In this document: in pieces, positions 31,675 through 43,602 of the stretch | How positions within the stretch are numbered: the first letter of the stretch is position 1 | Layout: the number at the start of each line of letters is the position of its first letter | DNA from: Plazaster borealis | Taxonomy: Eukaryota > Echinodermata > Asteroidea > Forcipulatida > Labidiasteridae | DNA length: 64,000 nucleotides | Assembly: GCA_021014325.1 (NCBI GenBank) | Contig: CM037472.1 | Location: 2,976,001-3,040,000, forward strand | Direction of reading: 5' to 3' | Made by a program: the position numbers and the translations under genes | Notes under the pieces: model-generated | Database searches by the model: none | The model's input: only the letters and a program-made list of their open reading frames with translations | What the model was told of the DNA's origin: nothing

Positions 31675-31963
31675 TTACCATTCTTTATCCTCAATGCAAC
31701 TATTACTTCATTATTTAATTGTTGCAGTCAGGATTCGCACAGGCCTCTCGTCATTTAGAATGCTTGGAGTTCAAATGGTTAAGACATCTAAGGAGTAACT
31801 GTAAATAAATAGCAAACTTGCGGTTACAACCATGTGTAAAGTCTCTTTTGGAGGAGTGTTGGCTCTGAAAAGAGCCGGAGTGTCCTGTGGATCTTCGTAG
31901 TGTAAGAATACAATGCACATAATAAACTATTGAGCATCCTTTACAACTTGATCTTTATTTCAG

Positions 31964-32059
31964 GTATTTACAGTATGTCAGTGGAAGACTTGAGGAGAAC
32001 CAAAACTAATCGTAGTCACAGCATATCGTCAGTAGAGCCTAGGTATACACCGAAAAAGG
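31964..32059 (+). CDS. CCDC88: CCDC88 symmetric tail exon 2 (residues 1405-1436)
   Basis: This exon is phase 1 to 1, 96 nt (32 codons), acceptor ctttatttcag, donor gtgagt. Encodes YSMSVEDLRRTKTNRSHSIS SVEPRYTPKK (split): short, basic, Ser-rich; several RxxS-type basophilic kinase consensus sites. Frame-neutral if skipped. Confidence 0.82.
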
Positions 32060-32115
32060 GTGAGTCTCCTCGACCCATGAGTCAGCTTGGAACATTTGTG
32101 CATGAAAGACAATCC

Positions 32116-32308
32116 AGGGCCCAATTTCATAGAGCTGCTTAAGCACAAAAAGTAGCTAAGCACAACAAAATTATGCTTATCAGAATAAGGTTACCAGCCA
32201 AACTAGCATACCACAAGTACAATTTGTGACTGGTATTCTGCTCATTTCTGCTTAGCAGAAAATTGTTAAGCAATATTTTCTGCTTAAGCAGCTCTATGAA
32301 ATTGGGCC
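32116..32308. mobile_element. P1 palindromic element
   Basis: agggcccaatttcatagagc ... cttaagcagctctatgaaat tgggcc, ~193 bp; one of the best preserved copies. Confidence 0.88.
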
Positions 32309-32720
32309 GTGACTTTTATCCTTCAACCATTGAAAGCTGATTGTTAGTTTCTCACTCAAACTTGTGTAGAATTGGGGTGCACCATCAGAAAATGTATAAT
32401 TCCTTTTTTTCCCCCTTTTTTTAATGTACACAAAATGAACAACAAAGCTTGTTCTTTTGACTATTAATGTCACGTAAGTCATGAAAGTGTAAAAAATGTC
32501 ATATCTCGATTTTGTATTACAAAAATTTGTGTCAAACAAAAATGCTCTGTGCAAAACATTGTATCTTAGCGCTTACTTGTTTTGTTTTAAACGAGATATA
32601 ATTTTTTGACAATTTGAAACTCACTCGTAATGTAAGTGCTATTTTAGGGGATCAAACATTTTTGCACTGACATGACAATTTGGTCTTCATTTTCCAGTAA
32701 CTTTTTCACTCATCACTGCA

Positions 32721-32874
32721 GGCCCGGGATTTCATCTTTGAGAGGGCCTGGCCATTTTCATTTTGTAAAGGGCACTTCCTAAAGTCCCTGGGGAACTTTT
32801 GAAGGGGCACCAAGGCCAAGACCAAGGGGCAACAAAGGCTGAGGCCTCCGTGGCCTCCGTGTAATTTCAGGCCT
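32721..32874 (+). repeat. M6 element
   Basis: aggcccgggatttcatcttt, gagagggcctggccattttc, aaggggcaccaaggccaaga, ending atttcaggcctgc; ends roughly inverted. Confidence 0.65.
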
Positions 32875-33379
32875 GCACTCCAGTTTAGTCTTGGAATCAA
32901 AAGTGAATATTCAGATAATTAAGTGAATTTGGTTATCAAGTACTGAAATAAGCCTATCAGAGCATGTTTAACCTACAAAAGGTATTGGAATGATAAATTA
33001 TAATGTGATGAATTTCTGACATCAGTGAAAGAGACGTTGATCTTCAGTTTTCATTGGTCTTAAGCATGACAGTTTGTCGGTTTTTAAGGTGTTTGTTTTA
33101 GGAAGATTAGCTTGTTGTTTTAATGATATTTTTCATAGGCAAGACGCCCTTTTTTTGAGGGGGGAGGGGAGTTCGATGGAATGTTCTCATCCCAAAAACA
33201 ATTGTGTATTTGAATCACGTTTAAAACTCAATATTGGCGAGGTCTGTTGTTTGAAATAGCTGTAAATGTTGTGTACTGTATTTGTACTAATGAAGTATTT
33301 CTTGTTAACGTGGCTCATTTTCACCTTGCCTTCTGTAAAACAACCAAACCCACCCCCTAACCTTTCCCTTGTGTAACAG

Positions 33380-33460
33380 TCCGTCGACGCAGCATGTACG
33401 ACTATGATCAACCTGTTGGCTCTTCTCCCATGGCCTACGGTCCTCGCCATTTATCCTCCG
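33380..33460 (+). CDS. CCDC88: CCDC88 symmetric tail exon 3 (residues 1437-1463)
   Basis: This exon is phase 1 to 1, 81 nt (27 codons), acceptor gtgtaacag, donor gtacag. Encodes VRRRSMYDYDQPVGSSPMAY plus GPRHLSS. RRRS is a basophilic kinase-like site. Smallest of the four symmetric exons. Confidence 0.8.
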
Positions 33461-33696
33461 GTACAGTAGCAGCCCAAGAAACACTTTCTTTTGTTTTTTA
33501 TTGGGTGGCACATTTGATCCCATAATGCAATGGTCCCTTCCCATAATGCTCATGGGCATGGTGTTTATGAAATGACATGCATATGGTATTTGCATGGTGG
33601 TAGTGGTTCACTAACCGAGGTGTGCGGCGAATAATATTGTGCTATTTTTGCTCTAACGATCATTCTCCCATTTTGTCTAGGTTTTGTGTCAACTTA

Positions 33697-34090
33697 TTAA
33701 AGGGATTGTATACGTTTGGTAATTGGAACCCACTGTTCGTTTCAATCCTATACAGTTGTAGATATATACCATAAAACTAACCTGTGAAAATTTCATTTCA
33801 AAAGGTTGTAGCGTTTTTGAGATATTGCCGAAAATCTGGAGCGGTTATTTCCACGCAGGAAGAATAATCTGCAATTGGAATGCACAATCTGAGAAACTTT
33901 ACTGCAGTAACACTTCTCAGATTCAAATTTTTGGGGGATAAAAAGTGATATCTTTTTCCATAACTGCAGTACTTTGAAGTGAAAATTTTCTCAAAATGCA
34001 ATATACTATCCAAAGCTTACTTCTAACCAAGTAAGTTTTTTATTGCCATTAATTTTCAGAGTCATTACCAAACGTATACAGACCCTTTAA
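33697..34090. mobile_element. M3b element (TIR)
   Basis: ttaaagggattgtatacgtt ... ccaaacgtatacagaccctt taa: ~27-bp TIRs related to M3 but with a different interior (gagcggttatttccacgcag). Second copy at 56055-56428. Confidence 0.8.
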
Positions 34091-34785
34091 TATCGGTTCA
34101 CCTTCATTTGCAGCAGAGCTTCTCACACTTCAACCCTTCAAAATAATTAGCAATTTCTTACAATATGGATCTTTATCATACTGCAGTCATTTTGGTCATG
34201 TCCCATTGTGGTATTAGCAGTAATTAATATCGATTCTCATCATACCAGAAAGGTACCAGACTATTTTTTACCCATCCAGCCTCAGTACGGTTACATTGCA
34301 TTGAATGGGAGAAAAAGGTCTAGTACCCAAGCTTATCAAAGTAATAAAAGAACGCAAAATGAAACTGCAATCTAAAGGTTCCTTGATAAGTTGAAACATT
34401 ACATGCATTATAAAAAATAAAATAAAAAGTCAACTTGCTCAATTTCAATGTCGTTTTTATTCAACGCCAGCATAATACATTTTTTGAAGACAAACTTTAT
34501 AGGTAATTTGTACAGACAAGTACAGTTAGACTTGGTGTTCTTTAACACGCATCTTGCACTATTTCTCAAGTGGGTCAGGTTAGTTGCTTGTTTATGGTTC
34601 AGGTTTTGGTTCTTTGCCAATACTACCATTATTTAAGGTTGTGTGAACTACTTGGATCCTTAATCTGCATGGTTCCTGATTTTGACTCTTGATAATGGAT
34701 TTGTGTTTCAGTTAAACCCCTCATGTTCCTTGGCATGGTTCTGGATTTTCCTAGGGGCTTGGTTTGTAGCTATAATTAAAGGCCT

Positions 34786-35430
34786 TCTATGTGGCTGGGT
34801 GGTACAGTGCACTGCACTCAAGTTCTGGGCCCAATTTCATTGAGCTGCTTAACGGCCGACTTTGTGCTTACTGCGTGAGTTTCCATTTCATAGCGCTGCT
34901 AACCGTAAGCACACGAAAAGGCATGCTAAACTTCCGGTGCTTACTGTATGAATATGAATGACGTAACAATGCAAATCCATGGTGAACGGGCAAGCTGGCC
35001 GCCTAATTTTCTTGCTAACGTCTAAGCAAATTGTTCTGCTTTAGTTGACACGAAAATTTGCTTACCGTTAAGCAGCGCTATGAAATTGGCCCCTGGGTTC
35101 GGTTCCCGATCTGGACACATAAAATGTCCTTGAGGAGACACTTTAGCGATTAATGCCTCATCCTTGGATGAGATGTAAAGCTGTAAGTCCTACATGTATG
35201 TCTTGTTTAATGCATGTAAAAGAACCCAGTAAACTTATCATTAAGAGAAGGGGTTCGCCAGGGTGTTTCTGGCATGGCTGGCTGCAGATTGCGCCGCATC
35301 ACCTTTTTTGTAAACCCTTACAAGTTGCCTTGTAAGTGGGTCTCATAACTCAAAGAGCTCTTCAACGTCAAAAAAAATAATGAGTGATTTGAGACGCCTA
35401 TCGGGTGTGATAAAGCACTTTATAACAGGC
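34786..35430 (+). mobile_element. SINE type A interrupted by P2
   Basis: Head remnant ctgggtggtacagtgcac is separated from box B gggttcggttcccg by the P2 element at 34828-35096; the A body follows (aaaagaacccagtaaactta, gaaggggttcgccagggtgt, 3' end ataaagcactttataacagg). Confidence 0.7.
34828..35096. mobile_element. P2 element inside a SINE
   Basis: gggcccaatttcattgagct, gcgctgctaaccgtaagcac, ttaagcagcgctatgaaatt ggcccc. Confidence 0.8.
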
Positions 35431-36086
35431 ATGATATTCTTCCTACTTAAGTCTGTTTTCTGATGGGGTTTTTTCCCTTGGGAAAAATCTGTAAAATTGT
35501 GATTAATAGCCTGTAATTCTATTAAAGCCTATATATACCATGCGTTTGTGTAGGTCAGACCTTGCAGGCCTACTTGATAAGATGTTCCTACTTTTTCCGA
35601 AGACCAAAATATAATGCCTGATATAAGAACTGCATATTTTTGATAAATTTTTATCTGTCTGTTTTGTTCATTGACTGGTTGTGGTTCTTGCTGGTGACTA
35701 TTTGAAGTTAAAATCCTTGATAAGTTGTTTTGGGGCACGGTTTTGGTTTTTGCCAGTGTTTGACGTCATGATTGCAGACACTGCACAATATGTTTGGTTT
35801 CGGGCATGGTTTGGTTTTTGCTGGTAGGTCTTGGATAGATTATTTGAAGTTACTGCTATACATGTAAATCCTCAACAAACCATTGGCGAGTTTGATTTGA
35901 ATAATATCTGGTACAATAACTTGCTCAGTCACATGTGACTGCTTAAATTTGAATTCCTCAGACTAGGAACAGTTGCAACAACAAGTGGTATGGGTCAAGA
36001 TTGTGCATAGTGATGTAAGAGACAGTCAACACCTATACACTGAATGAATGTGTAAGGCACAATGGTACCAGGATTTGCCCATCAGC

Positions 36087-36281
36087 ATCCAACTTCATAG
36101 AGCTGCTTAAGCACAAAAAGTAGCCAAGCACAACAAAATTATGCTTAGCTGAATAAGGTAACCAGCCAAAATACAATTTCACATGCACCATTTGTGACTG
36201 GTAGCCTGCTTGTTTTTTTGCTTAGCAGGAAATTGTTAAGCAATATTTTCTGCTTAATCAGCTCTATGAAATTGGGCCCTG
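36087..36281. mobile_element. P1 palindromic element
   Basis: Left end worn (tccaacttcatagagctgct), right end aatcagctctatgaaattgg gccct. Confidence 0.75.
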
Positions 36282-36424
36282 GAGGTTGCTATACAAAAGC
36301 TTACCCCCAAATCATGTGACGTAGCAACACTATCTTTAGTCTGTGGAATCCAATTTGAGTGTTCACTTTATGTCTCATCAAGTCATTGTATCAGATATTC
36401 AAAATCTAACTGGCAAATGGCTTC

Positions 36425-36662
36425 TTAACTCTTTCACGCGCCGACCAGTCGCTAGCGACCGGTTTATTAAATCCCTTCAGAAAAATAGTTGTAAAACAAA
36501 AATTAAAGATCGCATGGCCACACAGTTTTCAGAATGGGGAGGCGCTCACTTGAGGGAGCTATTGTGACCTGTTTTTGGAGGGGTCAACATTTGCACACAG
36601 AAAAAAGTAAACACTTAACTGATCAATTTATCACTAAAATAAATGGTGCATGAAAGGGTTAA
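36425..36662 (+). mobile_element. M4 element (TIR), fullest copy
   Basis: ttaactctttcacgcgccga ... ggtgcatgaaagggttaa; contains gtcgctagcgaccggt palindrome. Confidence 0.75.
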
Positions 36663-37115
36663 ATAAGTTCTTGGACTGGTTCTGGTCGTTGCTGTATTCT
36701 TGTTTAAGTCTATTTTGACTAATTTTAAATTAGCCTAATTTGGTTCTGGTTCATGTAAGACAATATTTCTAGAGTAAAACGCAGGTAAAATAAACATGCA
36801 GCTTTGCAAACAATTTTTTTTTAAGGAAACATTTTTTTTAATCATGTAGTGTAGGAAGGAGATTAGAATTACATGTACATTTTTCACTGACATATTCACT
36901 TTACTGTAAGTTTGTTATTTCCCCCTTTAATAATTAGACTATGGTAAGTAGATAGTCCTGGCTGAAAAGGATCTGTAACTAAATGTAAAATACTTCTCTC
37001 AAACAGAACAATTTGAAACTAACCAATCCTAAACCTAATTTCTCCATTTAATCCCTAGTGTGTGACCTCTTTTTATCCCCTATTTAATCTGTTTAATCCC
37101 CACCCTACTTTGCAG

Positions 37116-37250
37116 AGCCTGAAGAAGAAGAACAACCCCCCATCTCACCCACCAGCACCTCCCCAAAAGTCCCTTCCCCTAAATTTACCCCTCAACTCTC
37201 CCCAGTGTTCGCCCATCAGCCTACCGGAGATCCACCCCAAACAGGGGACG
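37116..37250 (+). CDS. CCDC88: CCDC88 symmetric tail exon 4, Pro-rich (residues 1464-1508)
   Basis: This exon is phase 1 to 1, 135 nt (45 codons), acceptor ctttgcag, donor gtatgc. Encodes EPEEEEQPPISPTSTSPKVP SPKFTPQLSP...: an acidic start and repeated SP/TP dipeptides (proline-directed kinase type) with PxxP patterns. Disordered; frame-neutral if skipped. Confidence 0.85.
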
Positions 37251-37596
37251 GTATGCACACACAATGTTTTATTCCATGGCTAAAAGAAAAATTTCAAATC
37301 ATGCAGGTTTTTGTTGCATTTTCTTTGTGTTGTCGACCTTTCCTTTCTCCATCTGCACTGATGTTAATTTCTTCTTCTTCTTCATCTGGATTCTGCCTTT
37401 TTATATGGTACACTGTAAAGGAAATCCATATATCAGGGTTGAGAACTAACGGATTGATTTCAGACCTTTTGTTTTTCTGCCTGGTGAAACAAAAATAGCT
37501 GTTATTTTCTCCAGATATAAAGAAATTCTGCTCTTTGATCTATTTCTCTAGCGCTTCGAATACTGTTCGCAGACGCTCTTTTAATTATATAACTCT

Positions 37597-37748
37597 CAGG
37601 ACTGGAGTTTGTGGGAAAAAATCCACAGGACCACTGGACTTGTAATTTTAAAATGTGTACTGGACCAGAAATATTTTTACAAGACCAGAATCAAAATGAG
37701 AAAATTACTTCCTGACACAGTTTAAAATTCATTTGACTATCTCAAACA
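37597..37748 (+). repeat. dispersed repeat (copy 2 of 4)
   Basis: gggaaaaaatccacaggacc, tgtactggaccagaa, tttttacaagaccagaatc, acttcctgacaca; same order as 10470-10620. Confidence 0.6.
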
Positions 37749-39520
37749 CCTCTTTTAGAATGGAAGCTCCCAGACTAAACTTCCTTTTTAGCATGTTTCA
37801 CTCACAGCTCAAGTTTAAGTTTTGGAAAATCAAACATTGTTGAAGCTGTAAGCGTCCAGCATGCTGCTTCAAGTTTAAGATGGAATTGGGCAAAGATTTG
37901 AGTTTGAAGGTTCTTTTAGTTGTCAGTGTGTTTGAAACAACTGTCAAGTATTATTTTGGCTTTCTGATAATCAAAGTCATTTGTGTGCATTTGAGTTAAA
38001 TAATACATGCAGCTATTGGTGCTAAAAAAAGTAGACGATTATTGCTGGTTTAATCACAGTATTGCAGTGCTTCCAGTATAAAGATTGAAATAGGTTTTTT
38101 TCCACAAGGCTCACTCTTGAATTTTTTGAACTTTTTTATTTTCTAAGTTAGATTTTAAAGTTTTTAAAAATGTAAGAAAAAATATATGTGCAAGTTTTTC
38201 ACACACACAAATTTGCAAAACTTTGAACTTGTGTTGGGGCTCGTACGAATGTGAGAATGCATTAATAAGTTATGAATGTTTTACTGTTACTTTGTGAATT
38301 CGTCGTGACTAAAGTTTGTCAGTGGTTTAATCGCTAGTGGATCTTCTCATGAATAATTCATTTATTTATTTTGATCTCAGCAAGGCTCGGTTGAATAACA
38401 ATTCCTGTTTTTCCTTTCTTTGTTTTCAAAGGTTTGAGATGCATAACTAATCCTTCAGTATAATTCCATGGCTGCATTGGAATGCTTTGTTTTTATCTGC
38501 AGACCCAGTTTCTCTGTCCACCATTTTGAAATTCAGATTACAGACAGATGCCATTTGTTTTTACCTTGCCTGCATAAAAATCACACTGCATTCAAAATCG
38601 CACTAAAGATTGGGTATCGTGTTTCAGTTTTATAAATTTGGCCCATGATGTTGTGTTTTGTTAAAACTTACGTCTAGTACCCTGACTTTTGAAATGGTTT
38701 GCAGTAGATAACTTCAGTTACATTGGGTCTGTGGATTCAAATATCTGCCAAATTTATTTTGTAACTTGTAATTTTGTAAGGAGTGTGATTTATCTAAGCT
38801 GTGAATGTAGCATGGACAAAATATATTTATGAATAACACAGTTGCATTTTAAAATGTCTTGCAATAGTAATTATCTTTAACATTTTCAGGTCAAAGGCCT
38901 GTTGTTTAGAAACACAAAAAACACAGACATTTTTGATTTCATCCTTCTAAACTTTGTGTGAATGATTTTTAATTTTAGGAAAAACTTACAATAGAAAATT
39001 AATATATTAACTCTCTCGGTATAAAAATATTGTGTTTTCACTGCATAAAAGCATGCCTTGCTTGCTGCGAATGCAAATTCATTATAAAAACTACTTTTTT
39101 TCTTTCTTTGTTTTTTTGTGCTGTAAAGTCATAAATAATTATGGCATGCTTACAACTTTCACAAATCATCATTTTGAGATTTGGTGATAACATCATCCGC
39201 CAAAATTATGATTTTTGCATTTCTTAATTTTGTATGTTTTTTAACAAAGAATACAGGCAAGCTCCATATATACATATCATGTTGTACAGCAATGTTAGCA
39301 CAACTGGTGCCTCTGGTATGTTTACTTGCTTGAATCAATATAGGGTACAGCATTTGTTATGTTGACAAATCTACTGCTACTAATATTCTGCTGGTGAGCT
39401 CAACATGATGGGTATTTATAAGAATTATTATTTTGACATCTGAACACAAATTGAGAGCAGCAGTGAGGGAACATTCCCAAAAGTTAAACAAAAATAACTT
39501 TTGGTGTTGACTGTCCTACC

Positions 39521-39715
39521 AGGACCCAATTTCATAGAGCTGCATAAGCAGCAAATATTGCTCAAACAATTTTCTGCTAAGCATAAATGAGTAGGATATC
39601 AGTCACATTTGTACAGGTATATCAGTAATTCGGTTGGTAGCTTTATTTTGGTAAGCATAATTTTGTTGTGCTTAGCTACTTTTTGTGCTTCAGCAGCTCC
39701 ATGAAATTGGGTGGT
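39521..39715. mobile_element. P1 palindromic element
   Basis: gacccaatttcatagagctg ... cagcagctccatgaaattgg g, ~195 bp. Confidence 0.8.
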
Positions 39716-40031
39716 GGGCAATGGTTGCCCTTTTTTTGTTAGTCTCTGGCCACCGGAAACAGTTAGCTTTGCTGTTTCACCAGTCCACCACATTTTTCAC
39801 TGGTTCATATGGTTAATGTTTCATTTCTACAGTGTAAATTGAAAAGCAATGAACTACATGAACTAGCCGATCAGACCGCTTGAAAGGAATTTTGACTGGT
39901 CCTCATGAGTTTTAACTGGGAAGAGAAAGTTTCTCCCTGACTAAACAATGCTGTACCTTGTCTTGAATCAGATTTCAGAATCAGGATTTGTTCATCATTG
40001 TTTATATTTTATTGTGGTTGTATTGTTCCAG

Positions 40032-40279
40032 ATAACAACACAAGCTGTGATGAAGACTCGCTGCGTGATTCACCAAGAAGCTCACCACGAGACGGTTTAC
40101 CTCCCTCGGGGAGGCCAAGACGCTCCGCGATGCTCTCACGCATCAAGAGTCGCTCCCGGGAGATCCTCGATGACATGAAGTTGTACGGCTCCACGCCCAA
40201 CCTAGCCAGGGATTTCTCATTCTCCGAGGAGCAAGACTCTCCACGATCGGCCGAGACGGACAGCCCCCAGAGTGACAAA
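40032..40279 (+). CDS. CCDC88: CCDC88 tail exon, basic Ser-rich (residues 1509-1591)
   Basis: This exon is phase 1 to 0, 248 nt, acceptor tattgttccag, donor gtaggt. Encodes NNTSCDEDSLRDSPRSSPRD, then RRSAMLSRIKSRSREILDDM, then YGSTPNLARDFSFSEEQDSP. Basic and Ser-rich with many SP sites; no GBA-like [hydrophobic]-T-x-x-[DE]-F motif that I accept (LARDFSF is only a loose resemblance). The frame continues past the donor for 15 codons to a stop at 40322-40324, giving a possible intron-retained end. Confidence 0.9.
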
Positions 40280-40449
40280 GTAGGTGGTAGAAAACATGTT
40301 AGATGGTTTCCGAAGTTGAAATAAGTCTGTGCTTTTGGTGAGGCCATGCATGAGCATGGAGCATTTGTCTTTTGTGCCGTCTTCGTGCATGCTGTGTTGT
40401 CTGTTTGTGCAGGCATGTTTGTTCTGCTTGGATCAATGCAATCATCAGG

Positions 40450-40505
40450 CCCCCCCTCCTTTTTGAACCCCCCCCCCCCAAAAAAGGGGGGAAACACCGC
40501 CCCTT
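40450..40505 (+). repeat. C-run/G-run cluster
   Basis: Runs of 7 C, 13 C and 6 G separated by short A/T stretches, likely a low-complexity hairpin. Confidence 0.7.
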
Positions 40506-40585
40506 GCAAGTTGCCCCTTGGCGTTCTCCCCAACCCAATGTCCTGTATTGTTTTGTCTTAAGTAAAACATCATATCCTATTGTGC

Positions 40586-40591
40586 AATAAA
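40586..40591 (+). promoter_or_regulatory. intronic AATAAA, possible alternative poly(A) signal
   Basis: Lies 262 bp after the in-frame stop reached by reading through the exon 40032-40279 donor. Such a transcript would lack the PDZ-binding end. Alone it is a weak signal in AT-rich DNA. Confidence 0.35.
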
Positions 40592-40679
40592 CATTTTGCT
40601 CAAGACTTCAAACCGACCATACCAGGAAGAAGACACGGTCACAATTTAGCATGGAATGATCATCTTCATTTAATATCTC

Positions 40680-40840
40680 TGGTATACAACATGGTATTGT
40701 GCTAGCCATGGAGGTTTCCAATGATTTGACCTGGGGTCAGAGTTCATACCTCATAGCTGGTATCCAACATGGTTTTGTCCACTGGGTGCTAGCCTCGCAG
40801 GGTACCAATGACTTGACCTGGGGTCAGACTTCACCTCACA
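40680..40840 (+). repeat. two imperfect ~80-bp direct repeats
   Basis: Both units carry acaacatggt/ccaacatggt, gtgctagcc, ccaatgatttgacctggggt and cagagttcatacctca/cagacttcacctca. Confidence 0.65.
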
Positions 40841-42537
40841 GAAATACATACAAATCATGCAGTAAAAGCAGATAGATTGTCTGGAAGAAGTTGAGTATGC
40901 TCTCAACTTCATCCGAGTATGAACCCATATTTACATCTAAAAATTCAAGCGTTTTCAGCAAGCATGGCTTTATCATGCCAAATGGTTCAAACAAATCCCT
41001 AAAAGTAGTCGCAATATGGACAACATGAATCTACCCCACCAATCCCCCTGCAAGCTGAACATGAGGTAAAGACAGTGACAATAAACGGACACGGCTTACC
41101 CCCTCCCAACCTGCTACAAACACCACAAGGCAGACAACGGGCTCAGAGACTGTTATGATAATGTACTGTATTTTGAACTTGCAGTTATCTTCACAAGGCC
41201 CAGGTGTATTCTAAATTTGATACTTTACAGGTCTCCCATATAAATGTCCCCGTCTTGTGTTTCTACCGTTTGTTTCCACTCCCGTCTGTTCCTTCACAAA
41301 CACCGTCTTTTTACATAGGGTACTATTTTAGTTCATTTTAGACAATCTAGTTAGTTTGATATTACGTTTATCGTAGAGGGAAGGTACGTACTGTTTGCTC
41401 TAGAAAGAGAGGTTACAATGAAAGTTCCAATATATGTCACACCTTTGAGAAATTCAAAAAAGAGAAATACAGTGTTTGTGTGTACCTTCCCTTGAACGTG
41501 TTTTTTTTTTACAAGCCTTTGTAATTTTGATTGAGTGAATGTAGTTTGGACGGTCAGCAATTCTGTGAGCCTCAAACTTAAAACACACAAGGTATATCGG
41601 CCAGGGTGTAGGGGGTGAGGCCCCTCCCAAACCCCAACCCCCCCCCTCCCCCCCACATGTGTCATTTCTCAAAACGCCTGTTACATCTTAAAGTGCACAG
41701 ATACAGCTGGTCCAAGTTTACACAAGAATACAGAGAAAAGCTTTCATCTTGGGGTGAATTAAAAAGATATTTGTGTACAGAGTTCGACCTTAGTGGTAAC
41801 CCACCCGCCAAATGCGAGTGAAAAAAACTTCCATTTGTAGCCCACGAGGTCAGTAAACATTTGTTTACTAGTCAAGATAAATGTGTGGAATTACAGTTGA
41901 ATTTCATTTCCGAAAGCTTTTAAATCAGGAACCACAAGTTCAAAATGAGGCGCTTATTTCTAAACATGGAAAATGATTATTAAGTTTACGAGTACAGGAA
42001 TTTTCTTGCAGCGTGGGTGCTATACACAGAAATGTTGTCTGTCCATGATGTGGTTTTACCACGTGGTTTCACATTTTTTATCATTTTGCAGCTAACTGCA
42101 CCAGCTGAGTAGTACTACTACATGTAGTAACTAGTGTATTTGTTGAAAGAACAAAACAGAATGGTCAAGAAAAAAACGAGATTTGACTGAAAAATTCTTG
42201 CAATAAATTTAAGGGAATTAAACCCCTGTGTTTATATTTCAAACTGACTATTTTAACCCACAGTTAGTTTGTGTCTGTGACTACTAAGTTGAACATCCAT
42301 GCTGAAAGCACATAACTTCAAAATGATACAGAAACGGGTTTTTAAGAGACAAACCACAAAGCTATTGTTCCATAAAATCCCTAACACCAAATCTCAAGAC
42401 CAAGTTGCTTGTTTCCTTTTCTGAAAGTATTTTTTTTAAAGAATACAAATGATACAGTAGACTTCTATTTAAGAAGTCTGCATTTCACCTTTCATGATGG
42501 AGAAATATTACTTCAACAAAACTGGGAGACCACCAAC

Positions 42538-42605
42538 ATAGGCTCAGTTGGTAGAGCGCCAGCATGTTAAACTGGAGGTTGTTGGTTCAAATCCTGCTCT
42601 AGTAA
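42538..42605 (+). repeat. tRNA-like sequence, probably SINE fragment
   Basis: ggctcagttggtagagcgcc, anticodon loop atgttaa (GTT), and ggttcaaatcctgc resemble tRNA-Asn, but the acceptor strands do not pair and the T-stem has a mismatch. Not a functional tRNA gene. Confidence 0.55.
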
Positions 42606-43186
42606 ATTTGTCTTTGTTCAATGTTCAACCCCAAATATTTTTAAATACACCAACTCAAGTCAAGGTACCAGACACTACTCAGTGAAAATTGCAAAGGTTT
42701 GAAGTAATATTTTTTGAATCGAAGGTTTGGATCGCACCACTCTTTTACTTTTTATATTTCATTTCATTTCTTATCCATATCTATACACTGTACAGTCACT
42801 CTCCTATTTTGTACATTTTTACACACCAAAGCTTTTAGAACCTTTTTCATTTTAACTTTTTACAGGTTTTAAGATATGTTTAAATTGTAAATAAAATCAA
42901 AATTCAAATTGGACACTTGTTAATGAATCTGGAGTTAAAACAGTAAGTGAAGGATTGAAATGATGAAGGAAAACAGTATTGTACACATCAGCTATAATTA
43001 AGAAAAAAATGAGAGGAAATTGGAATTTTTGGCGGGAAAAGTTAATGCTTCTAGTGGTAATATTAAATCTGTTTTAACAACTGTGGGTTAAGATTGTGTA
43101 CAGAATTGGACATGAAGATATACGTACTTGAAAAAAAAAGCTTTTTTTCTTCATATTTCAGTGTAAAAATTACAAAGTTTATCTGG

Positions 43187-43602
43187 GCTGCGTTCCACTT
43201 GCACGAACACATAGCAAATGTTTATGCAAACGTTGTTGCTCAGTGAAACCAATTATGTGAGCACAAAACTGACATGACTTATGTCAATATGGCAGCCCAC
43301 AGTCATACATTTTCTTAAAATTTCATACATAGTTCCTGCTTATTATTCATATAAAAAGAAACTTCACCCAACTAATTTGTAATACTACTAAAAAGTGCAT
43401 TTACCTATTCTATGGTATCAGCAATTTGACTTACTGCCATGTTATATTCGTCCATTTTTAAAATTTGCACGAATGAACACCTCAGAAATATGTCTGCTGT
43501 CTGTTGCTAAAATTTGCCAACATTGGCAGCACACAACTCGTTCCACCAGAAATTGCTTGCAAACATTTGCAACGTTCACGCTAGTGGAACGCACACCAGG
43601 TC
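43187..43602. mobile_element. 415-bp TIR element
   Basis: Ends tctgggctgcgttccacttg and, inverted, ctagtggaacgcacaccagg; an inner inverted pair aaacatttgcaacgt / aacgttgttgc. No ORF of note; a MITE. Confidence 0.65.

Larger units (their letters stand above)
30960..31963 (+). other. intron with two P1 copies and a SINE
   Basis: Truncated P1 (31010-31170), full P1 (31181-31374), type-A SINE on minus (31378-31674), and a hairpin-arm fragment near 31803-31840. Ends atctttatttcag. Confidence 0.8.
32060..33379 (+). other. intron with P1 and M6
   Basis: P1 (32116-32308) begins ~56 bp after the donor; M6 lies at 32721-32874. From 32320 to 32700 and 32890 to 33370 no recognised features. Confidence 0.75.
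33461..37115 (+). other. intron with M3b, SINE/P2, P1 and M4
   Basis: M3b element (33697-34090), SINE type A split by P2 (34786-35430), P1 (36087-36281), M4 (36425-36662). Other parts show no genes. Confidence 0.75.
37251..40031 (+). other. intron with few recognised features
   Basis: A dispersed repeat (37597-37748) and a P1 (39521-39715). From 37750 to 39500 the sequence is AT-rich and nothing is recognised. Confidence 0.75.

Noticed and set aside
40179..40250. GBA motif at LARDFSF in the 40032-40279 exon
   Set aside because: Only the acidic-Phe pair matches; the hydrophobic and Thr positions of the known motif are absent.
40009..40533. 174-residue minus-strand frame
   Set aside because: Antisense shadow of the exon 40032-40279 plus C/G-run sequence; no homology and no splice support.
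42538..42605. A functional tRNA-Asn gene
   Set aside because: The acceptor strands do not pair and the T-stem is mismatched; it is more likely a SINE relic.
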